Below, piece after piece: positions 9,163-18,105 of a DNA stretch of 64,000 nucleotides. Position numbers and translations under genes: made by a program. Position 1 is the first letter of the stretch, and each line of letters opens with the position of its first letter. Under the pieces are notes generated by a model. It made no database searches. It saw nothing but the letters and a program-made list of their open reading frames with translations, and was not told where the DNA came from. Source of the DNA: Kordiimonas laminariae (GTDB lineage: Bacteria; Pseudomonadota; Alphaproteobacteria; Sphingomonadales; Kordiimonadaceae); contig NZ_JAKQZA010000004.1 of assembly GCF_023008165.1 (NCBI RefSeq), positions 248,001 to 312,000 of the forward strand. The letters are read 5' to 3'.

Positions 9163-9921
9163 ATGGATCTTGGGTTTAAGGGAAAGCGGGTTCTGGTAAC
9201 AGGCGGAACCCGTGGTATTGGTGCCGCAATCGTTGATGGTTTCTTAGCCGAAGGCGCCACTGTTGCCTTCTGTGCCAGAAATCAGGATGAAGTAACGGCA
9301 AGAGTATCTGATCTTAAATCCAAGGGCCATCAGGTTTTTGGTAGCGCCTGTGATGTCGCGGACCCACATGCTTACGTAAGCTGGATTAACACTGCTATCG
9401 CTGAACTAGGTGGCCTTGATGTATTTGTACCTAATGTAAGTGGTGGTGCGAACGCAGGCGAAGAAGGCTGGAAAGCAGCCTTTGATGTTGATCTTATGGC
9501 AACGGTACGCGGCTGTGAAGCTGTTGTACCTCACCTTGCTCAATCCCGTGGTGCTATTACCGTCATTGCCAGTATTGCTGGCCTTGAAGGCTCTGGCGGA
9601 GGTCCGTCACCCTATAATACAGTGAAAGCAGGGCTTATTACATACGCAAGCCAATTGGGTGAAATCGCTGCTCCGCATGGTGTGCGGGTGAATAGTGTAT
9701 CACCAGGCCCTGTGCATGTGGATGATGGTTTCTGGGGTAACGTTGAACGTTCTCAGCCCGATATGTATAAGGCCGTTGCAGCGCGACATCCGCAAGGCAG
9801 ATTAGCGACATGCGAGGAAGTGGCGAATGCTGTATTATTCCTTTCAAGTAGCAAAGCATCCTGGGTTACGAGAACCAATATGGTGGTCGACGGTGGCTTC
9901 ACAAACAGGGTGCAATTTTAA
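9163..9921 (+). CDS. SDR family oxidoreductase
   Basis: A 252-aa classical short-chain dehydrogenase with TGGTRGIG at residues 13-20 and catalytic Tyr151/Lys155 in SPYNTVKAG. The usual NNAG is replaced by PNVSGGA, a variant seen in some SDRs. The C-terminal VVDGGFTNRVQF is typical of the fold. It follows the FadD-like gene by 8 nt and is the last gene of the cluster. A 3-oxoacyl reductase or alcohol dehydrogenase role is plausible; the substrate cannot be assigned. Confidence 0.9.
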   Translation: MDLGFKGKRVLVTGGTRGIGAAIVDGFLAEGATVAFCARNQDEVTARVSDLKSKGHQVFGSACDVADPHAYVSWINTAIAELGGLDVFVPNVSGGANAGEEGWKAAFDVDLMATVRGCEAVVPHLAQSRGAITVIASIAGLEGSGGGPSPYNTVKAGLITYASQLGEIAAPHGVRVNSVSPGPVHVDDGFWGNVERSQPDMYKAVAARHPQGRLATCEEVANAVLFLSSSKASWVTRTNMVVDGGFTNRVQF

Positions 9922-10002
9922 AATACTGATTTGGTCAGACTTTATCTGTTCGTTAACATTTAAACCGTAGTCTCAAGCTGATTAATTTAATACTTGGGTG
10001 TT

Positions 10003-11751
10003 ATGAAACGAGTTTTACGAGCAATTCCTTGGGTCGCAGGGCTTTCGGGTGTATTGAGTGCTGCGCTCGCATTCTTTTTGGTTAGTGGAGAAATGTTGGG
10101 GTATTTGCCCGCTCTTGCCGCTGGCCTTGTTGGTAGTTTGTCTGGTGTTCTGGTGCAGATGGTGCTTGAACGCTTTACTGTGCGCCCTGAACGGGCTTTC
10201 CTTGATGCAATCGCTGCATATCTTGAGGGGGATTTTTCCCACGAAGCTTCCGAGGATTTAGAATTAGCCGATAGGCCCGACCTTCATGAAGCATTAAATG
10301 CAGTGAAAGAAGCCGCGGTACGCTCAAAGGCCCGGTTGATAGAATTTTCTGAAATCGAACAAAATCTTCAACAAGTAGTGCAGGATAAGCGCCGGAATGA
10401 AGCTGTTCTGAAAGAGCAGCGAGAAGCTTTTGCTAAACTTGCGAACGAGCTTTCAAAAGCTCGCGATGCTGCGGAAACAGCGAATATTGCTAAATCAGAA
10501 TTCCTAGCCACGATGAGCCATGAGATCAGAACACCGCTTAATGGTGTTATAGGCATGATCGACCTGCTATCGGATACAGGGCTTGATGAAAATCAGCGCT
10601 ATTTCGCGGAAACACTACAACAATCTGGCCAAAGCCTGCTGGCGGTAATTAATGATATCCTTGATATCTCTAAGCTTGAAGCGGGTAAGGTTGAACTGGA
10701 TTATCAAGGCACAAGGCTGGATTGGGTTATTGCTGATGCTGTGCAGTTCCTTGGTTCAAAGGCTCAGGAAAAAAGCCTCGACGTCATCTGGAATTTTTCC
10801 AATAAGATTCCCGAAGTTATTATTTCTGACCCAACGCGCCTCCGGCAAATTCTTTTTAACCTGCTTGGGAATGCCATTAAATTCACTGAAGTTGGGAAGG
10901 TCGAAATTAATGCTGAGCACGTAAATACTGTGCACGGCGAACATACTATCAAAGTTTCTGTAACAGATACCGGTATTGGTATTTCTGAAGAAGCGCAGAA
11001 GAAGCTGTTCCAGAAGTTTATGCAGGCAGATGCCTCAACAACACGCCGATTTGGTGGAACAGGTCTTGGTCTGGCGATCTGTAAACAATTGGTGACCTTG
11101 CTTGGCGGTGAAATTAACGTAGAGAGCAAGGAGCTCGCGGGCTCCACTTTCTGGTTTACCTTTAAGTGTAAGGCTGGCTCTGTCGATGATTTACCTGCTG
11201 ATAACGAACTCAATCAAGCTGTCACAATTTCAAGTGTTGCAATCAGCAAGAAACTTAAAATTCTCGTGGTTGATGATAATGTGATTAATCAGAAAATTCT
11301 TGCCAGTATGCTTGGAAAAATTGGTCACGATGTCATGGTAGTCTCTAATGGCGCAGAAGCATGTAGCGAAGCAGAAAACCAAGATTTTGATATGATCCTT
11401 ATGGATATTCATATGCCGGTTCTTGGCGGTATTGATGCCACCAAATGGATCCGTGCAATGGATGGTGATAAAGCTAAAATCCCGATTGTTGGCTGTACCG
11501 CAGATGCTTTCCCTGAGCAGTTAGAGAAATTTAAAGCGGCAGGAATGGAAGATGTTGTTACCAAGCCTGTGAATAAAGGGCGCCTGTTAACGGTGATGAA
11601 CACAGTGTTGGGCGAAGAGATCCATACATTTGCTTTGGAAAAAACTGAGAAACCAGTGGCTCCTAAACCAGTAAAAGAAATTAGCATCAAGGAAGAACTG
11701 ATAGAGAAGAAGGATGATCCTTTGTCTTCTCTATTGGAAGAATTAGGCTAA
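10003..11751 (+). CDS. Hybrid sensor histidine kinase/response regulator
   Basis: 582 aa. Two membrane segments (residues about 10-28 and 33-53) with almost no periplasmic loop are followed by a coiled coil (about 100-160). Then come HisKA with His173 ([13 protein letters not shown]), HATPase_c ([26 protein letters not shown]) and a receiver domain with phospho-acceptor Asp468 (ILMDIHMP) and a conserved KP pair. The missing periplasmic domain suggests it senses the membrane or an internal signal. No output domain or HPt is fused and no partner regulator is adjacent, so it is an orphan. The ATG at 10003 is used; a TTG 9 nt upstream is possible. Confidence 0.94.
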   Translation: MKRVLRAIPWVAGLSGVLSAALAFFLVSGEMLGYLPALAAGLVGSLSGVLVQMVLERFTVRPERAFLDAIAAYLEGDFSHEASEDLELADRPDLHEALNAVKEAAVRSKARLIEFSEIEQNLQQVVQDKRRNEAVLKEQREAFAKLANELSKARDAAETANIAKSEFLATMSHEIRTPLNGVIGMIDLLSDTGLDENQRYFAETLQQSGQSLLAVINDILDISKLEAGKVELDYQGTRLDWVIADAVQFLGSKAQEKSLDVIWNFSNKIPEVIISDPTRLRQILFNLLGNAIKFTEVGKVEINAEHVNTVHGEHTIKVSVTDTGIGISEEAQKKLFQKFMQADASTTRRFGGTGLGLAICKQLVTLLGGEINVESKELAGSTFWFTFKCKAGSVDDLPADNELNQAVTISSVAISKKLKILVVDDNVINQKILASMLGKIGHDVMVVSNGAEACSEAENQDFDMILMDIHMPVLGGIDATKWIRAMDGDKAKIPIVGCTADAFPEQLEKFKAAGMEDVVTKPVNKGRLLTVMNTVLGEEIHTFALEKTEKPVAPKPVKEISIKEELIEKKDDPLSSLLEELG

Positions 11752-11754
11752 AAG

Positions 11755-11785
11755 AAAAGGCAGAGTTGATACTCTGCCTTTTTTA
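11755..11785. terminator. Terminator between convergent genes
   Basis: Stem AAGGCAGAGT/ACTCTGCCTT around a TGAT loop, followed by TTTTTATT on +. An A-run on the 5' side means it could work on both strands, serving the kinase and the convergent asparaginase-like gene. Confidence 0.88.
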
Positions 11786-11792
11786 TTCTGAA

Positions 11793-12794
11793 TTATTTTG
11801 AGCTATAAAGTACGGTCGTTGCTGGCTTGTTGCTGGCGACCACCCCTCTGTACATGCCTGCTGAATTAAAGGTGAGGGCATAATTGCCGTCCTTATCAAC
11901 GGCGATAATACCGCCATTGCCACCCATTTCTACCAGTTGCTTCATAACTACAGCGTCAGCGGCTTCCTTTAGGGATTTACCGCCATATTCCATCATCGCA
12001 CAGATGTTGCGAGCGACAGTTGCACGAATAAAATACTCACCGTGCCCTGTGCCTGATACGCCGCAGCTTTCATTGTTGGCGTATGTACCAGCGCCTATGA
12101 TTGGGCTATCGCCTACACGGCCATGGGATTTATTTGTCATGCCGCCAGTGGAAGTACCTGCGGCAATATTGCCGTGTTTATCAAGTGCAACAGCACCAAC
12201 TGTACCGAATTTGTAATCTACAGGATTATCAAGTTGTGCTTTTTCATTGGCTTTAGCGCGCAAAAGTTGCTGCCAGCGAACATCGGTGCGGAAATAACTA
12301 TCAGGTGCGCGCTCGATATCGTGTTTTTTTGCGAATTTTTCAGCGCCTTTTCCCTGCATCATCACATGAACGGATTTTTCCATAACCGCACGTGCGAGTG
12401 CGATAGGGTTCTTGATATTCCGGACACCAGATACAGCACCTGTATTCAAGGTTTTACCGTCCATAATGCTGCTATCGAGCTCATTTTTGCCATTTGCTGC
12501 AAACACAGCTCCTCGGCCCGCATTGAAGAGCGGAGAATTTTCCAGGATTTTGATCGTTGCGGTGATGGCATCCATTGAACTGCCACCATTTTTAAGGATG
12601 GCTTCACCGGCCAGAAGGGCTTCGTTAAGTTTAGCATGGATTTTCGCTTCACGTTCTTTAGTTAGGCGTTCTGGTGTAATGTTTCCAGCGCCTCCGTGGA
12701 TAACCATGATATATTCAGGGCGTTCAGCTTTTGCGAACCCCTCATAAGAAACAAACAAAAGTAATGCTACTATTGAAAATATTTTAACCCACAT
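11793..12794 (-). CDS. Isoaspartyl peptidase/L-asparaginase (Ntn hydrolase), exported
   Basis: 333 aa. Member of the plant-type asparaginase family that matures by self-cleavage. HGGAGNITPERL opens the alpha part, and the nucleophile Thr198 sits in FGTVGAVALDKHGN. TSTGGMTNKSHGRVGDSPIIGAGTYA and GTGHGEYFIR form the substrate pocket. It removes isoaspartyl residues from peptides or hydrolyses asparagine. The start is the ATG at 12794 with GGAGGG upstream; it yields a signal peptide (WVKIFSIVALLLFVSYEGFAKA), so the enzyme is probably periplasmic. Divergent from the DUF885 gene. Confidence 0.93.
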   Translation of the reverse strand: MWVKIFSIVALLLFVSYEGFAKAERPEYIMVIHGGAGNITPERLTKEREAKIHAKLNEALLAGEAILKNGGSSMDAITATIKILENSPLFNAGRGAVFAANGKNELDSSIMDGKTLNTGAVSGVRNIKNPIALARAVMEKSVHVMMQGKGAEKFAKKHDIERAPDSYFRTDVRWQQLLRAKANEKAQLDNPVDYKFGTVGAVALDKHGNIAAGTSTGGMTNKSHGRVGDSPIIGAGTYANNESCGVSGTGHGEYFIRATVARNICAMMEYGGKSLKEAADAVVMKQLVEMGGNGGIIAVDKDGNYALTFNSAGMYRGVVASNKPATTVLYSSK

Positions 12795-12880
12795 ACGTGT
12801 CCCTCCATTTGACAGCACCTTAATTGTCGAGCATCGTTTGAAAAAACACAATAGCTTTCAATAATGAGGGGGAACTCAGA

Positions 12881-14644
12881 ATGCGGGCACTTTTAAAAAC
12901 TGCGTTGCTGGCTGGCTGCGGTTTATTAAGCATGGGCATTTCTGCACAGGATGCGGAAAATGCGGCACTTCAAGCCATTATCAATAAAGAGCGTGAAATC
13001 CATTATGCGGAAAACCCGGGTACGGGCCCAAAGGATGCTCCGCGTAAATTAGCGTATGAAATGCGAGGTGAAAGTGAAGCCGACCAGCGGCGCAGAACCC
13101 AGGCATGGACCGCCCTTTTGGCTGAGTTAGATAAAATTGATCTGGGTACGCTGAATGAAGCTGACCGATTAAATGCAGAACTGATGCGGTATCACTTGAA
13201 CAGCTATTTGGTGTTTAACAAACATGATGCCTGGCGGATGCCGCTATATGCAGATAGTGGCTTTCATACTGCGCCTGCGCGAATGTACCGTAATATAAAC
13301 TTTAAATTGGTTGAAGATTATAACGCGTATCTTTCCCAGTTAGAGGATTTGCCAAACTATCTGGAAGAAAACCGCCAGAACCTTCAGAAAGGTTTGGATG
13401 AAAACTTTACCATGCCGCAGGTGGTGCTGGATGGTTTGTTGCCAACCTTTGATGCCCTCGTTGCTGATAATGCAGAGAGCAGCAGTTTTTATACACCTTT
13501 CAAGGAAATGTCCCGCGTATTAAATGAAGCAGAAAAAAACGAACTGAGGGCGAAAGCAAAGGACATTATCGAAAATAAGGTTATTGCTGCGTATAGGGAT
13601 CTCGCAAAATATATGCGTGAAGTTTATTACCCGAATGCGACAACAGAGATTGCAGCCAGTAAAAAAACGGGGGGCCGAGCTTACTATGAAGATATGGTGA
13701 AGTTTTATACCACCGTTGATATCTCGGCTGATGAAGTGCATGAACTGGGCCTTCGTGAAGTGGAGCGTATCCGTGCTGAGATGGAACAAATTATCAAAGA
13801 TGTGAAGTTTGAAGGCACGTTTGCTGAATTCCTTGAATTCCTGCGCACAGATCCGCAGTTCTATGTCAAAACACCAAAAGAGCTGTTAATGCATGCCAGC
13901 TATTATGCCAAAATTATTGATGGCCGAATGCCTGCATTCTTCAATAAGCAACCACGTCAGCCTTATGGTGTTGAAGCTGTTCCTGCGAGCTTGGCACCAA
14001 ACTATACAACAGGCCGCTATGTTGGAGCGGAACTTGATGCACCGCGCGGCGGATATTACTGGGTAAACACATATGCCCTTGATAAGCGCCCACTTTATAC
14101 CCTTGCTGCACTGACACTTCATGAGGGTGCACCAGGCCACCATACGCAAACAGCGCTATCGCTTGAACTCGAGAACGTACCTGAATTCCGCCTTGGCATG
14201 TATCCGCATGCATACGGTGAAGGTTGGGGGCTGTACTCAGAAAAGCTGGGTATTGAGATCGGGGTATATGAAACACCTTATGATCATTTTGGCCGCTTAA
14301 GTTATGAGATGTGGCGTGCTTGTCGCCTTGTTGTTGATACGGGCATGCATGCAAAAGGTTGGACACGGGCACAGGCTATTAAACTTCTGGAAGAAAATTC
14401 GGCGCTTTCGAAGCATAATATCCGTGCTGAAGTGGATCGCTATATTTCTTGGCCCGGTCAGGCACTTGCGTATAAAATGGGTGAGCTGAAAATCCTGGAA
14501 CTTCGCGCCCGCGCTACCAAAGCATTAGGTGATAAGTTCGATGTACGTGATTTCCATGATCAGGTAATGGCAGCTGGTGGTATTCCGCTATATCTGCTTG
14601 AAAGACGTATTGACCGCTGGATTGCAAAGGCAACAGCCGAGTAG
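12881..14644 (+). CDS. DUF885 family protein, exported, probable metallopeptidase-like
   Basis: 587 aa. The diagnostic DUF885 segment LHEGAPGHHTQ lies near residue 415, followed by YGEGWGLYSEKLG, which together could ligate zinc (HExxxHH type). An N-terminal export signal is present; cleavage after GISA is likely, although LLAGC could serve as a lipobox. The family is found in bacterial periplasms and often near peptidases. Biochemical function is poorly known, so peptidase activity is inference from the motif. Divergent from the isoaspartyl peptidase gene; the two may share peptide or amino-acid scavenging. Confidence 0.9.
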   Translation: MRALLKTALLAGCGLLSMGISAQDAENAALQAIINKEREIHYAENPGTGPKDAPRKLAYEMRGESEADQRRRTQAWTALLAELDKIDLGTLNEADRLNAELMRYHLNSYLVFNKHDAWRMPLYADSGFHTAPARMYRNINFKLVEDYNAYLSQLEDLPNYLEENRQNLQKGLDENFTMPQVVLDGLLPTFDALVADNAESSSFYTPFKEMSRVLNEAEKNELRAKAKDIIENKVIAAYRDLAKYMREVYYPNATTEIAASKKTGGRAYYEDMVKFYTTVDISADEVHELGLREVERIRAEMEQIIKDVKFEGTFAEFLEFLRTDPQFYVKTPKELLMHASYYAKIIDGRMPAFFNKQPRQPYGVEAVPASLAPNYTTGRYVGAELDAPRGGYYWVNTYALDKRPLYTLAALTLHEGAPGHHTQTALSLELENVPEFRLGMYPHAYGEGWGLYSEKLGIEIGVYETPYDHFGRLSYEMWRACRLVVDTGMHAKGWTRAQAIKLLEENSALSKHNIRAEVDRYISWPGQALAYKMGELKILELRARATKALGDKFDVRDFHDQVMAAGGIPLYLLERRIDRWIAKATAE

Positions 14645-14662
14645 CATATCGCTTATCGTTTG

Positions 14663-14688
14663 GAAAAGGTGGCATCAGCCGCCTTTTC
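14663..14688 (+). terminator. Probable terminator after DUF885 gene
   Basis: Stem GAAAAGGTGGC/GCCGCCTTTTC with an ATCA loop and one G-U pair. The T-run is inside the 3' arm instead of after it, so the signal is moderate. Confidence 0.6.
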
Positions 14689-14819
14689 GATTCTGAATAG
14701 ATTAATTTTCTGATTTGTTAGAAAAATATTTCCATATAACATTTTTATTAGTTGAATAATGCATTGAAAATATGAGAGGGGTGCCCACATAGAGTTTTTT
14801 TGTGACCCCGGAGATTTTT

Positions 14820-15818
14820 ATGTCTGACCAAACAAGTGCAATCGCTGCCATTGGTAATACCCCGCTTATCAAGCTCAAATATGCATCAGAGCTAACGGGT
14901 TGTACCATTCTTGGTAAGGCGGAGTATGCAAACCCTGGAGGTTCACTAAAAGATCGCCCTGCGCTGAATATTGTAGAGGAGGCCGAAAAAAAAGGCCTTC
15001 TAGAACCAGGTGGTTTGATCGTTGAAGGAACCGCCGGTAATACAGGAATTGGGCTTTCTGTAGTTGCAAATGCAAAAGGTTACAGAACCTTGATTGTGAT
15101 GCCTGAAACTCAGTCTCAGGAAAAGATCGATACCTTGCGTGTTATGGGAGCCGAGCTGAAACTTGTACCAGCTGCACCTTATTCAAATCCAAATAACTTC
15201 CAAAAAGTGGCGAAACGCCTCGCTGAAGAATTGGCTGGTTCTGAGCAGCACGGTGTTATCTGGGCAAACCAGTTTGACAATGTGGCAAACCGTGAAGCGC
15301 ATATTAAAACAACAGCTCGCGAAATCTGGGCACAGACTGATGGTAAGGTTGATGGTTTCATCACTGCTATTGGTTCTGGTGGTTCGCTTGCGGGTACAGG
15401 CATTGGCCTTAAGGAATTTAATAAAGATATTCAGATTGGCCTTGCTGACCCTATGGGGGCTGCGATGTATAGCTACTTTAAAACAGGTGAGTTGAAATCA
15501 GAAGGTAGCTCAATCACAGAAGGTATCGGGCAGGGCCGTATTACGGCTAATGTGGATGGAGCACCTGTTGATCATGCCTTCCAAATTCCTGATGATGAAG
15601 CCCTTCCCATTGCTTTTGATCTTTTGAAGAAGGAAGGCCTGTGTGTTGGATCATCGTCTGGCATCAATGTGGCTGGCGCTATTAAGCTCGCACGTGAGAT
15701 GGGCCCAGGTCATACGATTGTAACGCTTCTTTGTGATAGCGGCCTTCGATATCAGTCAAAAATGTTTAACCCTGAGTTCTTACGTAGTAAGAATTTGCCT
15801 GTTCCGGGATGGTTATAA
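14820..15818 (+). CDS. Cysteine synthase family (PLP beta-replacement)
   Basis: 332-aa fold-type II PLP enzyme. The Schiff-base Lys44 is in PGGSLKDRPA, the phosphate-binding loop is GTAGNTGIG, the substrate loop is VMPETQSQEK, and GSSSGINVAGA closes the PLP pocket. It resembles O-acetylserine sulfhydrylase/cystathionine beta-synthase-like enzymes. The reaction would be O-acetylserine plus sulfide to cysteine. The ATG at 14820 is chosen for CGGAG 6 nt upstream. It is apparently monocistronic. No cysE is adjacent, so physiological substrate is inferred. Confidence 0.9.
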   Translation: MSDQTSAIAAIGNTPLIKLKYASELTGCTILGKAEYANPGGSLKDRPALNIVEEAEKKGLLEPGGLIVEGTAGNTGIGLSVVANAKGYRTLIVMPETQSQEKIDTLRVMGAELKLVPAAPYSNPNNFQKVAKRLAEELAGSEQHGVIWANQFDNVANREAHIKTTAREIWAQTDGKVDGFITAIGSGGSLAGTGIGLKEFNKDIQIGLADPMGAAMYSYFKTGELKSEGSSITEGIGQGRITANVDGAPVDHAFQIPDDEALPIAFDLLKKEGLCVGSSSGINVAGAIKLAREMGPGHTIVTLLCDSGLRYQSKMFNPEFLRSKNLPVPGWL

Positions 15819-15913
15819 GTAAAATTTCCTATAACTAATTACAGATTTACATTTCATTTCCTTCGTGAATAGTTATTGTATAACGCTTTCATGTATTCAT
15901 TGAGGGAAATGAA

Positions 15914-16333
15914 ATGCAGCATTTATTTGACTTAGAGACTTATTCCAGTCGTCTGCGTTTAATCGGCTTTATCGCTATTGCTATCAGTATTGTTGCTTGG
16001 TGGAGTGATCTTTCAGGTGCTGTTTATGTGTGTCCATACTGCCGCACGCAGCGAACTGTTATTGGTCTTTTGGGAGTTTTGCTGATCATGCCGAACCCAC
16101 GGCACTGGATACTCAGATATATTGGTGCTGTTGTTGGTTTCCTGGGTGCAGTGGTTGCTTCTATGCAGCATTTTAACGGTTGGAAGAAGATATCCGCAGG
16201 AACGTTTGAGTTTAATGAACGTATTTATATCGATTCTTTTCTGCTGTCAGGGTGCGCACTTTTCATCATTACAGCGCTTGTTTGTCTGCTGTATTCAAAA
16301 GAGCCCGTTAAAACTGAAGAAACTGAAGACTAA
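15914..16333 (+). CDS. DsbB-like membrane protein with a single CxxC
   Basis: 139 aa with four predicted membrane helices (about 15-32, 48-58, 68-86, 106-125). After helix 1 comes Cys40-Pro-Tyr-Cys43-Arg-Thr-Gln-Arg, matching the CxxC-x-x-x-R region where DsbB binds quinone. The second loop, between helices 3 and 4, has no cysteine pair, unlike DsbB (C104/C130 in E. coli). It might oxidise or reduce a partner thiol protein directly, or be a remnant. No DsbA is nearby. The last 4 nt overlap the convergent Lrp-type gene. Confidence 0.7.
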   Translation: MQHLFDLETYSSRLRLIGFIAIAISIVAWWSDLSGAVYVCPYCRTQRTVIGLLGVLLIMPNPRHWILRYIGAVVGFLGAVVASMQHFNGWKKISAGTFEFNERIYIDSFLLSGCALFIITALVCLLYSKEPVKTEETED

Positions 16334-16797
16334 CTTTTCTGGAGCGGTAGCCTTGTGCGCTTAAGCACTGTGCGCAAGGCAAAGCTTGAATGAACCCGAG
16401 CAACACCGGGCAGACGAGTGAGAATATTGTGGACGCGCTCATAATCTGGCGCGTCTTTCACGACCACGCGGATCATATAGTCTACATCGCCGCCCATCAG
16501 GTAACATTCCATTACTTCTGGTACATCTTTTACAGCTTCTTCGAATGCATTTAGGCGCTCTTCCTGCTGTTTTTCCAGCGATACCCGAACAAATACAGTG
16601 CCAGGTAGGCCGATAGCCTTTGCATCCAGGTGTGCAGCATAGTGGGTTACTACACCTTTTTCGTGAAGGTTTTTAACGCGCCTCAAACAGGCGGATTCAG
16701 AAAGGCCAACAATTTCTGCCAACTCAACATTTGAGAGTTTTCCTTGCTTTTGGAGTGTGTCCAAAATCGCATGATCAATCTTATCTAGTTTTATCAT
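16330..16797 (-). CDS. Lrp/AsnC family transcriptional regulator
   Basis: About 155 aa. N-terminal winged helix-turn-helix (LSNVELAEIVGLSESACLRRVKNL) and a C-terminal RAM/ligand domain with GGDVDYMIRVVVKD and LPGVARVHSSFALRTV. The start at ATG 16797 (MIKLDKIDHAIL) fits family alignments; an ATG at 16824 would add nine residues, and neither has a clear ribosome site. It is divergent from alanine dehydrogenase, and the shared 165-bp gap holds phased TTGCA sites. By analogy with AldR-type pairs it probably controls ald in response to an amino acid. Confidence 0.93.
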   Translation of the reverse strand: MIKLDKIDHAILDTLQKQGKLSNVELAEIVGLSESACLRRVKNLHEKGVVTHYAAHLDAKAIGLPGTVFVRVSLEKQQEERLNAFEEAVKDVPEVMECYLMGGDVDYMIRVVVKDAPDYERVHNILTRLPGVARVHSSFALRTVLKRTRLPLQKS

Positions 16798-16807
16798 TGG
16801 TGAAATC

Positions 16808-16906
16808 TTGCATATAACTTTCATTTATTCGTAATATCTTGCAAAATTTTAATAAATTGTGATTGCCTTTGCAAGGACATTGCGAGGCTTTTTCTATAAG
16901 TTTGCA
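16808..16906. promoter_or_regulatory. Phased TTGCA repeats in the lrp/ald promoter
   Basis: TTGCAT at 16808, TTGCAA at 16839, TTGCAA at 16869 and TTGCAT at 16902 recur every 30-33 bp, about three helical turns, so they face the same side of the DNA. Lrp/AsnC proteins are known to wrap DNA on phased sites. Seen: the repeats and spacing. Inferred: they are the binding array of the adjacent regulator. Confidence 0.55.
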
Positions 16907-16962
16907 TCACGAATTCAAGCGGGAAGCTTAGTCAGTTAAATTGAGTAATTTGGAGGTGGGTA

Positions 16963-18081
16963 ATGCTAGTTGGCGTTCCTAAGGAAATTAAAAACCGTGA
17001 ATACCGTGTAGGTCTAACACCAGCATCTGTACGTGAACTTATTATGAACGGTCATGAAGTGATTGTTCAGCATAATGCAGGTTTTGAAATTGGCTTCAGT
17101 AACGAAATGTATGAAGCTGTTGGTGCAACAATCATCGAAACAGCGGCTGAAATTTTCGCAAAAGCTGACATGATTGTAAAAGTAAAAGAGCCACAGCCTG
17201 TTGAGTGCGAAATGCTTCGCCCAGGTCAGATTCTTTATACATACCTTCACCTGGCTCCAGACCCAGTTCAAACACAGGGCCTTATCAAATCAGGCGCTAT
17301 TGCTATCGCTTACGAAACTGTAACAGATGATTTCGGTGGTCTGCCACTGCTTGCGCCAATGTCAGAAGTTGCTGGCCGTATGTCTATTCAGGCTGGTGCA
17401 CATGCCCTTGAAATGAGCCAAGGTGGCCGTGGTATGCTTCTTGGTGGCGTGCCTGGCGTTGCTCCTGCAAAAGTTGCGATTATTGGTGGTGGCGTTGTTG
17501 GTACAAACGCCGCTCGCATGGCTGTTGGTATGGGTGCTGATGTAACTATCCTTGACCGTTCAATCCGTCGTATGCAGCAGCTTGATGATATCTTTAAAGG
17601 TTCTGTGAAAACTGTTTACTCAACACAGGATGCTGTTGAAGAGGCGGTTCTTACATCTGACCTTACAGTTGGTGCGGTTCTTATTCCGGGTGCCGCTGCA
17701 CCGAAGCTTGTGACACGCGAAATGATCTCTCGTATGCCTCGCGGTAGCGTGCTTGTTGATGTGGCGATTGACCAAGGTGGTTGTTTCGAAACATCAAAAG
17801 CCACAACACACGAAGAGCCAACATATAATGTTGACGGTGTGGTGCATTACTGTGTGGCTAACATGCCGGGCGGCGTGGCGCGTACATCTACGCTGGCACT
17901 TAATAACGCAACGCTTCCGCATGCGGTAGCAATCGCTAACAAAGGCTGGAAACAGGCGCTTAAAGACGACAAGCACCTTCTAGAAGGTCTAAATGTTTGT
18001 GAAGGTAAGATCACATATGAAGCTGTTGCTCGTGATCAGAACCTTGATTATGTGCCTGCACTAGAAGTTATTGGCGCGTAA
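16963..18081 (+). CDS. ald: Alanine dehydrogenase
   Basis: 372 aa, standard family length. Catalyses NAD-dependent oxidative deamination of L-alanine to pyruvate and ammonia, reversibly. The N-terminus [20 protein letters not shown] is diagnostic; catalytic Lys75 (VKVKEPQ) and His96 (YLHLAPD) are present; the NAD fold has [27 protein letters not shown] strong GGAGGTGG ribosome site precedes the ATG. Divergent from the Lrp-type gene, with which it shares a phased-repeat promoter. The asparaginase gene follows 24 nt later and may be cotranscribed. Confidence 0.98.
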   Translation: MLVGVPKEIKNREYRVGLTPASVRELIMNGHEVIVQHNAGFEIGFSNEMYEAVGATIIETAAEIFAKADMIVKVKEPQPVECEMLRPGQILYTYLHLAPDPVQTQGLIKSGAIAIAYETVTDDFGGLPLLAPMSEVAGRMSIQAGAHALEMSQGGRGMLLGGVPGVAPAKVAIIGGGVVGTNAARMAVGMGADVTILDRSIRRMQQLDDIFKGSVKTVYSTQDAVEEAVLTSDLTVGAVLIPGAAAPKLVTREMISRMPRGSVLVDVAIDQGGCFETSKATTHEEPTYNVDGVVHYCVANMPGGVARTSTLALNNATLPHAVAIANKGWKQALKDDKHLLEGLNVCEGKITYEAVARDQNLDYVPALEVIGA

Positions 18082-18105
18082 CGGAAAATAAGCTACAAGG
18101 GCGGC

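Noticed and set aside
16350-16380. Inverted repeat with GCCTTG/CAAGGC arms near the lrp-type 3' end, considered as a terminator
   Set aside because: It lies inside the coding sequence, has a bulge, and no T-run follows on the minus strand.
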